A DNA stretch of 5,395 nucleotides from Acidobacteriaceae bacterium (GTDB lineage: Bacteria; Acidobacteriota; Terriglobia; Bryobacterales; Bryobacteraceae), in NCBI GenBank assembly GCA_019245255.1, contig JAFARV010000397.1, positions 1 to 5,395 of the forward strand. Direction: 5' to 3'. The notes beneath the pieces were generated by a model. It had not been told where the DNA came from and did no database searches. It was given only the letters and a program-made list of their open reading frames with translations. Shown in pieces: positions 1 through 5,395 of the stretch. The position numbers and the translations under genes were made by a program. Numbering within the stretch: position 1 is the first letter of the stretch; each line of letters starts with the position of its first letter.

Positions 1-138
1 AGGAACCCGCGCAAAACGGGCACGGCCGCCTCTGAATCGCGCACAACGCCCACAACCGGCTGTGCGCTAGGCGCGCCCCGCAAACAGCCAACGAGTTCCT
101 GTAGTGACTCGTGGCGCGCAGCCGCGCCCTTTGCGCTA
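1..138. other. Left-edge region with no assigned gene
   Basis: No gene can be assigned with confidence. On the + strand the frame of the downstream quinoprotein is open from base 1, but it contains no ATG, GTG or TTG before 139, and its translation is Thr/Ser/Arg/Pro-rich and not protein-like until about base 112. On the - strand the frame whose codons end at base 137 and continue leftward is also open and reads more like a real protein, with alternating hydrophobic residues and segments such as LQELVGCL and AQPVVGVVRDSEAAVPVL. It could be the 5' part of a divergent gene that leaves the window at the left edge, for example from a TTG or GTG around bases 60-85. I recognise no family. The region also has a GC-only hairpin (113-118 pairing with 123-128) and a short inverted repeat (39-44 with 62-67). 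No convincing sigma70 promoter is visible. Confidence 0.35.
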
Positions 139-1677
139 TTGATCTGCGCCGGGTTATGTGGCGCGGCGAATTTCGGGATTGATCCGCACGCTTTGTTGGA
201 TCCGCTGTCGAAGGAATGGCCGACGTTTAATGGGGATTACTCCGGGAGACGCTACAGTTCTCTTTCACAAATTAATCAGACCAACGTAACGAAATTGACA
301 GTTGCGTGGGTGGCGCAGCCGGAATCGGTGGGCATCAAGTCCACGCCGCTCGAGGTGAACGGCATCCTGTACTTCACCACGCCCGATAACGTTTGGGCCG
401 CGGATGCGCGATCCGGTCAAACGATTTGGCATTTCTTTCGCCAATCGACAGGCGATCACATCGGTAACCGCGGCGTGGGAATGTACAAAGATTTTTTGTA
501 CTTCGAGACGCCCGACTGTCATTTGATTGCGCTGGACGCGAAGAGCGGGAAGGTGCGCTGGAACGTCGAACTCGCGGATCCGAAGCTAGCGTACTTCGCG
601 ACGATGTCGCCCTTAATCATTCGAGACCACGTGATTGTAGGGGTTTCGGGAGACGCGACGGACGTACCGGGATTTCTGGAATCGGTTGAACCTGAAACGG
701 GAAAGGTTCAGTGGAGATGGAACACCGAACCGAAACCGGGCGAGCCAGGATCCGAGACATGGCCGCAAGGCACGGATGCGATCCTGCATGGCGGCGGCAT
801 GACCTGGATGACCGGCACGTACGATCCGGAGTTGAACCAGCTTTATTGGGGCACGGGCAATCCGAATCCGGTGTTGAACGGCGACATTCGAAAAGGCGCG
901 AACCTGTACACGTGCAGCATTGTGGCGCTGAATCCCGATAGCGGCAAACTGGTGTGGTATTACCAACCGTCTCCTCACGATACGCACGACTGGGACGCGG
1001 TGCAGACGCCGGTTCTTATCAATGACGATGTCAACGGCGTGCACCGGAAATTGCTCGCGCAGGCAAGCCGGAACGGCTTCTTTTTTCTGTTGGACCGCAC
1101 CACGGGAGAGCACATAGCGACGGCGCCGTTTGTTGAAAGCAACTGGTCGAAAGGTCTGAATGCGAAAGGCGAGCCGATTGAGAACCCGGCAAAGGAGCCC
1201 AAGCCCGACGGCACCCTGGTATCCCCGGGGTCAGATGGCGCGACCAATTGGATGGCGCCCAGTTTCGATCCCGACTCGAAGCTGTTTTATTTCAGCGGGC
1301 GGCGGCTCTGGAGCATTTTTTATATGACAGCGGAAGGCAAGCCGGAAGGATGGGCGGGGCGCGACCGGAATCTATGGTCAAATTCGTTCGTTTCAGCTAT
1401 CGATTACAAGACGGGCGAGACCAAGTGGCGGCATGAGATCGGCGATGGCGAAGGCTCCACCGGCATGTTGACGACCGCAGGAAAGCTGTTATTTACAGGT
1501 GATAATTCCAACAATCTGCTGGCGCTAGATCCCGCGACGGGTAAGACATTGTGGCACGTAAGGCTCGGCGCACGCATGCTGACTGCGCCGACTACTTATG
1601 AACTCGATGGCAAACAATACCTGCTGGTGCCGTCGGGAAACATACTCTTCGCGTGGACTTTGCCCGACGGCGAATAG
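139..1677 (+). CDS. PQQ-dehydrogenase-like beta-propeller quinoprotein, cofactor site partly lost
   Basis: This belongs to the type I quinoprotein alcohol dehydrogenase family (methanol/ethanol dehydrogenase fold), which normally oxidises alcohols in the periplasm using PQQ and a metal. Tryptophan-docking blade motifs recur: SGQTIW (92-97), SGKVRW (136-141), TGKVQW (187-192), SGKLVW (268-273), TGETKW (425-430), TGKTLW (467-472). The PQQ-stacking Trp region (GGGMTW, 218-223), the Asn of GNP (241), the catalytic-Asp region (HDWDAV, 283-288), the Arg of RNGFFFLLDR (311) and the closing DGKQYLLVPSG (490-500) are present. By eye alignment, the vicinal Cys-Cys before NRG (110-112) is missing, and the calcium-ligand Glu of the usual SGAE is Ala (SGDA, 170-173). 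There is no CxxCH, so no haem c domain. A methanol dehydrogenase large subunit is about 600 residues; this is shorter. I recall an Acidobacteria group called 'acido-empty-quinoprotein', which it may match. The TTG is the only usual start codon at the 5' end and has no Shine-Dalgarno sequence. The hydrophobic stretch FALLICAGLCGAA begins before it, so the true start is uncertain. A redox enzyme or a cofactor-free propeller are both possible. Confidence 0.85.
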   Translation: MICAGLCGAANFGIDPHALLDPLSKEWPTFNGDYSGRRYSSLSQINQTNVTKLTVAWVAQPESVGIKSTPLEVNGILYFTTPDNVWAADARSGQTIWHFFRQSTGDHIGNRGVGMYKDFLYFETPDCHLIALDAKSGKVRWNVELADPKLAYFATMSPLIIRDHVIVGVSGDATDVPGFLESVEPETGKVQWRWNTEPKPGEPGSETWPQGTDAILHGGGMTWMTGTYDPELNQLYWGTGNPNPVLNGDIRKGANLYTCSIVALNPDSGKLVWYYQPSPHDTHDWDAVQTPVLINDDVNGVHRKLLAQASRNGFFFLLDRTTGEHIATAPFVESNWSKGLNAKGEPIENPAKEPKPDGTLVSPGSDGATNWMAPSFDPDSKLFYFSGRRLWSIFYMTAEGKPEGWAGRDRNLWSNSFVSAIDYKTGETKWRHEIGDGEGSTGMLTTAGKLLFTGDNSNNLLALDPATGKTLWHVRLGARMLTAPTTYELDGKQYLLVPSGNILFAWTLPDGE

Positions 1678-1766
1678 TTTGGGAACTTCGATTACGGAGC
1701 CGCCGTCCACTCTAAGGCGTTCGAATTTGACGTGTTATTCTGGCGCAAGCCAGGTGCCCACCCAGT
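1678..1766 (+). other. Gap between the quinoprotein and DUF4159 genes
   Basis: This 89-base spacer has no rho-independent terminator: there is no strong stem followed by a T run. A perfect-looking TTGACG at 1727-1732 has no -10 box at 16-18 bases. A weak 4-bp stem (ACGG 1694-1697 with CCGT 1703-1706) is unremarkable. The only notable element is the GNRA-loop hairpin at 1739-1754, described separately. Read-through from the quinoprotein gene into the next gene is therefore possible. Confidence 0.5.
1739..1756 (+). promoter_or_regulatory. GNRA-loop hairpin over the ribosome binding site of the DUF4159 gene
   Basis: CTGGC (1740-1744) pairs with GCCAG (1749-1753) around a GCAA loop (1745-1748), and a T-G wobble at 1739/1754 can extend the stem. 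GCAA is a stabilising GNRA tetraloop. The best Shine-Dalgarno candidate for the ATG at 1767 is AGGTG at 1752-1756, 10 bases upstream, so the 3' arm covers its first three bases. Folding would be expected to lower initiation unless the stem is opened. The stem is short, so it may be chance. Confidence 0.35.
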
Positions 1767-2651
1767 ATGCGTTTGTGCGGTGTGCTTCTCGCGATTCTTC
1801 CCAGCCTGGCGCTGCTAAGCGGCGTGTGCGCCACGCTGCCGATTCCGATTCCGGACCAGGAAGCTCTAGTTACCGACCCGTCTCACGTTGGCGAACGCAC
1901 GCCGCGAAAGCTGCAACAGCCCTCGTTCTTTCGCCAGTACATCGGTTGGGAATACGAAAATTACCCTCTTCCACCGGATTACCAACTTCCGGCCGAGTGG
2001 GTGTTTGCACGGTTCATGTACCGTGCGGTTTGGACACCGCGCGGGAGGCTCGGCAACTGGACCATTGACTACCCACGTTCTGACCGTCATCTGTCCGCCG
2101 CCGTGAGACGGCTTACAAGAATTGATGCGCGTTCCGCGGAGCAGCCCGTCGCGGCGGAAGACAATGATGACATCTATAACTGGCCTTGGCTGTACGGTGT
2201 CGAGGTCGGGCATTGGGATCTGACGGACCTGCAAGTGGCTAAACTGCGCGATTTTCTTGAGCGCGGGGGCTTCTTCATGTGCGACGATTTTCACGGCACG
2301 TGGGAATGGGAGACGTTCGTTCGAAGTATGAAAAGGGTACTGCCCGGCCGGCCGATCGTCGAGATTCCGAACAGCGATCCCATTTTTCACACAGTTTACG
2401 ATCTGGATGATCGGTACCAGGTCCCCGGCGAACAGGTGCTCTACACAAACAGCCGCTGGGAAAAGGACGGTTATGAAGCTCGTTGGCGCGGCATATACGA
2501 CGACAAAGGACGGCTGATCGTCGCGATCTGCCACAACATGGATCTCGGCGATTCGTGGGAGCACGCCGACAATCCTCGATATCCGGAACAGTATTCGGCG
2601 CTTGGCTTCCGCATAGGAGTGAACTACATCGTTTACGCGATGACTCACTAG
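1767..2651 (+). CDS. Exported DUF4159 domain protein
   Basis: DUF4159 proteins have a fold related to class I glutamine amidotransferases and no established reaction. The family is usually found beside MoxR ATPase, DUF58 and VWA membrane protein genes. The N-terminus is a clear signal peptide: Arg2, a hydrophobic core at about 5-20, and a likely cleavage after VCA (20-22), so the product is periplasmic or secreted. The DUF4159 core runs from about 78 to the C-terminus at 294. It shows VFARFMYR (79-86), DYPRSDRHLSAAVRRLTRI (101-119), DDIYNWPWLYGVEVGHWDL (134-152), the turn RGGFFMCDDFHGTWEWE (166-182), RPIVEIPNSDPIFHTVYDL (195-213) and a final GVNYIVYAMTH. No Cys sits in a nucleophile elbow, so amidotransferase activity is not expected. 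Length is about normal for a single-domain member. The ATG start gives an immediate signal peptide and has AGGTG 10 bases upstream. The membrane VWA gene follows after 12 bases, indicating an operon. Confidence 0.9.
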   Translation: MRLCGVLLAILPSLALLSGVCATLPIPIPDQEALVTDPSHVGERTPRKLQQPSFFRQYIGWEYENYPLPPDYQLPAEWVFARFMYRAVWTPRGRLGNWTIDYPRSDRHLSAAVRRLTRIDARSAEQPVAAEDNDDIYNWPWLYGVEVGHWDLTDLQVAKLRDFLERGGFFMCDDFHGTWEWETFVRSMKRVLPGRPIVEIPNSDPIFHTVYDLDDRYQVPGEQVLYTNSRWEKDGYEARWRGIYDDKGRLIVAICHNMDLGDSWEHADNPRYPEQYSALGFRIGVNYIVYAMTH

Positions 2652-2663
2652 AACGTTGGCGCA

Positions 2664-4916
2664 ATGTTCGAGCTGCTGTTCAAATACCCGGCGAGCGTTT
2701 TCTCAAAAGGGAAATTTGTGCTCATGGGTTCGTGGCCGCATTGGGTTTTCTTCGCATTGGCACTGGTGGCTGCAGTTGCACTGGGATGGCTGATCTGGCA
2801 CAGGCACTCGGCGCGATCGCGGTCGTTGACGCGCGGCAGAGCGGCGATGTTGTGGGGCCTGCAATCGCCGATGATCGTTGTCCTTTTACTGTTGCTATGG
2901 GAGCCGGCGATCAGCATCACCGTGCTTCGGCCGCAGCAAAACATTATCGCCGTTGTCGTTGATGACAGCCGCAGCATGAGCCTGAACGAAGGAGGAAGAT
3001 CGCGCCAACAACAGGCGGTCGCTGTGCTGGACAAACTTGTTCCCGAGTTTCGCAAGCACTACCAGGTCCGGCTGTACGGTCTCGGGGCGAGCGTTTCGCG
3101 AATCGGAGCGACCAGTGAGTTGCATGCCGCACTTCCGGCCACACGGATCGACGGAGGCATGAGACAGTTGGCAGATGAAGCCGGTACGCTGCCGATCGGC
3201 GCTGTCGTTTTGTTGAGCGACGGGAGTGACAATTCCAGCGGCATCGGCGCCGAAACCATCTCAGAACTGCGTAGAAGACGCCTTCCCGTCAATACCATCG
3301 GCTTTGGGCGCGAGACGCTTGTAGACGACGTTGAGCTGGAGGCTTTGGATCTGCCGTCGAAAGCGCTCGCAAGCTCGCGTTTGCAAGCTCGAGTGCACAT
3401 TCGGCAGAACGGATTTTCGGGCCGCCACGCAACCCTTTCGGTGACGGGAGACGGGGGCATAGCAGCGACTCGCGATGTTGTGCTGCGCGACGTGCCCGAC
3501 CAGATAGAAACCCTTGAGTTCAACGCGGGCAGAGCCGGTGTGAAGGACGTTTCCGTGCGGCTGTTGCCTTTGAGCGGCGAGCGTAATGTCAACAATAATC
3601 GCGTGACACGTGTGATTAACGTCGACGGAGCGAAGCGCCGTCTCCTGTACGTTGAAGGCGAACCGCGATGGGAATTTAAATTTCTGCGACGCGCAGTTGA
3701 GGATGATCCGGCGATCGAAGTCGTTTCGATGTTGCGAACCACGCAAAACAAGATTTACCGGCAGGGTATTGCGAATCCAAACGAGCTGGCGGAGGGCTTT
3801 CCGATTAAACCGGAAGAACTGTTCGAATTCCAGGGCCTGATTATAGGCAGCGTGGAATCGGCATTCTTCGGACCCGAGCAACAGCAGGCGATCAAAGATT
3901 TTGTGGACAGGCGTGGGGGCGGGCTTCTGCTTCTTGGGGGCCGCGCTGCGCTCGCCGATGGAGGATATGATGCGCCGCCGTTCGCAGAGCTTCTCCCGGT
4001 CGTCTTGCCGAAAAAAAAGAACACCTTTCATCGGCAGTTTGTAGCGGCCGCGCTAACGGATGAAGGGAAGGACAGCCTGGTTTGCCGCATTGAAGAGGAC
4101 GCAGCGAAGAATGCGGATCACTGGGAGGTTCTGCCGTATCTCGCCGATTACGAGGAGGCTGGAACGCCAAAGAAAGGCGCTGTGACGCTGGTGCGCGTCG
4201 ATGCGGGGGGCAATCGATTGCCGCTGCTTGTGACGGAAAACTACGGGCGCGGGCGTACGGCGGTGTTTGCGACGGGAGGCAGCTGGCGGTGGCGCATGCA
4301 GCAGCCCGTAGCCGATACGAGCCAGCAAACGTTCTGGCGCCAGCTCATTCGATGGACTGCGGGCAGCACGCCAAGTCGCGTGGTCGCATCAACAGCCCAT
4401 GGAGAGCTTTATGACGACGGACACCTTAACCTGCGCGCCGAGGTGCGAGACGCGAAGTATGCGCCGACATCGAGTGCGCAGGTTGAGGCGAGGGTTATTA
4501 CACCGGACGGGTCTTCAGAGGTGGTGCGTCTACGGCCGGATGCTATCGACGCCGGCATTTACACGGCCGATTGGAACGCCTTGAGGCCCGGGTCTTACGT
4601 TGCGGAGATCAGGGCTACGGAAGACGGCAAGCAGCTTGGCAGTGACGTGTTGACCTTCCGCCGGGAAGACGGAGTAGCAGAAGATTTTCACCAACAGCAG
4701 AACAGAGATTTGCTCGAAAAGCTTGCCGCTGAGACGGGAGGCCGCTACTACACTCCCCGCGACGCGATGCGTTTGCCCGAAGAGATCTCGTTTTCCGAGG
4801 CCGGAATCAGCGCGCGCGAGACGAAGGATTTATGGAATATGCCCGCGATCTTTCTTGCCGTTCTGCTGCTTCGTTCGGCGGAATGGATATTGCGGCGCCG
4901 CTGGGGGTTTGTATGA
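2664..4916 (+). CDS. Membrane VWA / GATase1-like protein (750 residues)
   Basis: Two membrane segments lie at the N-terminus (about 27-46 and 69-88). A VWA domain follows (about 93-215) with an intact MIDAS metal site: DDSRS (Asp100, Ser102, Ser104), a candidate Thr160, and Asp186 in LLSDGSDN. A beta-sandwich-like linker (about 222-320) leads to a GATase1-like domain (about 325-450: RRLLYVEGEPRWEFKFLRR, EFQGLIIGSVES, VDRRGGGLLLLGG). The part from 505 to 566 (LPLLVTENYGRGRTAVFATG) resembles the end of such domains. A second beta domain (about 575-668) precedes a C-terminal helix (about 726-742) ending in RRRWGFV. The usual Cys of a GATase1 elbow is absent (IIGSVES), so the common label 'glutamine amidotransferase' is structural only. 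The bulk is probably periplasmic, tethered at both ends, like BatA/BatB. The ATG at 2664 has no good Shine-Dalgarno sequence. GTG 2718 has AAAAGGGA 5 bases upstream, but starting there would drop MFELLFKYP, which I recall as typical of the family. The DUF4159 gene ends 12 bases upstream and the peptidase gene overlaps the stop. Confidence 0.88.
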   Translation: MFELLFKYPASVFSKGKFVLMGSWPHWVFFALALVAAVALGWLIWHRHSARSRSLTRGRAAMLWGLQSPMIVVLLLLLWEPAISITVLRPQQNIIAVVVDDSRSMSLNEGGRSRQQQAVAVLDKLVPEFRKHYQVRLYGLGASVSRIGATSELHAALPATRIDGGMRQLADEAGTLPIGAVVLLSDGSDNSSGIGAETISELRRRRLPVNTIGFGRETLVDDVELEALDLPSKALASSRLQARVHIRQNGFSGRHATLSVTGDGGIAATRDVVLRDVPDQIETLEFNAGRAGVKDVSVRLLPLSGERNVNNNRVTRVINVDGAKRRLLYVEGEPRWEFKFLRRAVEDDPAIEVVSMLRTTQNKIYRQGIANPNELAEGFPIKPEELFEFQGLIIGSVESAFFGPEQQQAIKDFVDRRGGGLLLLGGRAALADGGYDAPPFAELLPVVLPKKKNTFHRQFVAAALTDEGKDSLVCRIEEDAAKNADHWEVLPYLADYEEAGTPKKGAVTLVRVDAGGNRLPLLVTENYGRGRTAVFATGGSWRWRMQQPVADTSQQTFWRQLIRWTAGSTPSRVVASTAHGELYDDGHLNLRAEVRDAKYAPTSSAQVEARVITPDGSSEVVRLRPDAIDAGIYTADWNALRPGSYVAEIRATEDGKQLGSDVLTFRREDGVAEDFHQQQNRDLLEKLAAETGGRYYTPRDAMRLPEEISFSEAGISARETKDLWNMPAIFLAVLLLRSAEWILRRRWGFV
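4011..4019 (+). other. A8 homopolymer forming an A-AAA-AAG slippery sequence
   Basis: Within the VWA/GATase-like gene, codons 450-452 are AAA AAA AAG (all Lys), which places the dnaX-type heptamer A AAA AAG in the correct phase for a -1 shift. A -1 shift would add about 14 residues and stop at TGA 4061-4063, giving a product of about 466 residues without the second beta domain and C-terminal membrane helix. A small hairpin (TAGCG 4042-4046 with CGCTA 4051-4055, loop GCCG) lies 22 bases downstream, farther than in dnaX. No Shine-Dalgarno stimulator is seen upstream. An ordinary Lys run is the simpler reading. Confidence 0.2.
4903..4916 (+). promoter_or_regulatory. Ribosome binding site and ATGA stop/start overlap
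   Basis: GGGGG at 4903-4907 lies 5 bases before the ATG at 4913-4915 and is an acceptable G-rich Shine-Dalgarno sequence. The ATG shares four bases (ATGA) with the TGA stop of the VWA/GATase-like gene at 4914-4916. This layout is typical of translational coupling by re-initiation and fixes the start of the peptidase gene. A perfect palindrome, GCGGCGCCGC (4892-4901), sits just upstream inside the Arg-rich tail codons. Confidence 0.7.
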
Positions 4917-5395
4917 AACCGGCGCTGATTTCACTGCTGTTTGCGGCTGGCTTGCACGCCGCGAACTACTATGTGGTTGTAGCGGGACTGGGCGGCGCAC
5001 CTGAATACGAGACGCAGTTTGAAAAATGGGCCTCGGAGCTTGACCATGAGCTGCGGGCCAACGGGCCGGATGCGCGAGTTACCACGCTAAGCGGGAACGC
5101 CGTTTCGCGCCAGCGACTGCAAATTTTGTTTAACGAACTGAGCGGTACGGTTCAGGCCGGTGACGCGTTTACAGTGTTGCTACTCGGCCACGGAACATTC
5201 GACGGGACGGAGTATAAGTTCAATATTCCGGGCCCCGATGTGACGGCCACGGAACTGGCGAGCTGGATGAATCGCATCCCGGCGACACGTCAGTTGGTTG
5301 TCAACATGACGAGCTGCAGCGGCGCTTCTCTGGCCGCGTTTGCCAAGCGGAACCGGATCGTGATTACTGCCACCAAATCAGGGAATGAAAGAAAC
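4913..5395 (+). CDS. Exported caspase-like / C13-type (clan CD) cysteine peptidase, 3' end outside the window
   Basis: The first 161 codons are visible and the frame is open at the right edge. A short signal peptide is likely: Lys2, a hydrophobic core ALISLLFAAGL (4-14), and cleavage after LHA (14-16). The mature part starts with a beta strand YYVVVAGLGG (19-28), as in caspase and legumain folds. The clan CD catalytic signature is seen as strand plus His-Gly (FTVLLLGHGTFDG, His93-Gly94) and strand plus Cys (RQLVVNMTSCSGAS, Cys135). EYKFNIPGPDVTATELASWM lies between them, followed by the strand IVITATKSG. Clan CD enzymes cleave after one specific side chain (Asn, Asp, Arg or Lys); the specificity cannot be read here. 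The start is fixed by the ATGA overlap and the GGGGG ribosome binding site. Being translationally coupled to the membrane VWA protein, it probably acts with it on the periplasmic side. C13 and other caspase-like families cannot be separated from this fragment. Confidence 0.8.
   Translation, partial: MKPALISLLFAAGLHAANYYVVVAGLGGAPEYETQFEKWASELDHELRANGPDARVTTLSGNAVSRQRLQILFNELSGTVQAGDAFTVLLLGHGTFDGTEYKFNIPGPDVTATELASWMNRIPATRQLVVNMTSCSGASLAAFAKRNRIVITATKSGNERN

Noticed and set aside
139..1677. Haem c domain or lanthanide-type active site in the quinoprotein
   Set aside because: There is no CxxCH motif, and the residue two after the catalytic Asp is Val rather than Asp.
1727..1755. TTGACG as a -35 promoter element before the DUF4159 gene
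   Set aside because: No sequence near TATAAT lies 16-18 bases downstream; the bases there are GCCAGG-like.
1767..1835. Lipoprotein signal in the DUF4159 protein (Cys21)
   Set aside because: The residue before Cys is Val (SGVC), which does not fit the lipobox. An ordinary signal peptidase site after VCA is better.
1866..2648. Long open frame on the - strand opposite the DUF4159 gene
   Set aside because: It lies entirely within a gene with clear domain motifs on the + strand, and its translation resembles no family. It is an antisense shadow of GC-rich coding DNA.
3059..4031. Overlapping - strand open frames opposite the VWA/GATase-like gene
   Set aside because: They are Arg/Ser/Pro-rich translations without motifs, fully inside a recognised + strand gene.
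1..5395. tRNA or rRNA genes, CRISPR arrays, insertion sequences, attachment sites
   Set aside because: No cloverleaf-like segments, regularly spaced direct repeats, transposase motifs or terminal inverted repeats were seen on reading both strands.

Overview
The window reads as a gene-dense stretch of a moderately GC-rich bacterial genome (roughly 55-60% GC by eye). All four recognisable genes lie on the + strand. The gene set suggests an Acidobacteriota-like soil organism: a PQQ-dehydrogenase-fold quinoprotein with an eroded cofactor site, a secreted DUF4159 protein, and a large membrane VWA/glutamine-amidotransferase-like protein followed by a caspase-like (clan CD) peptidase. That assignment is inference from gene content; there is no rRNA or other marker gene here.

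Layout. Positions 1-138 hold no assigned gene. The reading frame of the first gene stays open to the left edge without an ATG, GTG or TTG before 139, and the opposite strand reads as plausible protein there. Positions 139-1677 encode an eight-bladed beta-propeller quinoprotein (512 residues from the TTG). The 89-base gap that follows contains a small GNRA-loop hairpin over the probable ribosome binding site of the next gene. Positions 1767-2651 encode a 294-residue exported DUF4159 protein. After 12 bases, 2664-4916 encodes a 750-residue protein with two N-terminal membrane segments, a VWA domain with an intact MIDAS, a GATase1-like domain without a nucleophile cysteine, and a C-terminal membrane helix. 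Its TGA stop overlaps the ATG of the last gene (ATGA at 4913-4916). That gene encodes an exported caspase-like/C13-type peptidase with a visible His-Gly and Cys dyad and is cut by the right edge after 161 codons.

How the genes may work together. The last three genes look like one transcription unit, tightly spaced and translationally coupled at the final junction. All three products should act at or outside the cytoplasmic membrane. DUF4159 proteins and VWA/GATase-like membrane proteins are known to occur together, often near MoxR AAA ATPase and DUF58 genes, in a Bat-like envelope gene set of unclear function. The added caspase-like peptidase suggests an envelope module in which a metal-dependent adhesion domain and amidotransferase-like folds sense or scaffold while the protease acts. 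The quinoprotein may be a separate upstream gene or a loosely attached first member; nothing in the sequence decides this.
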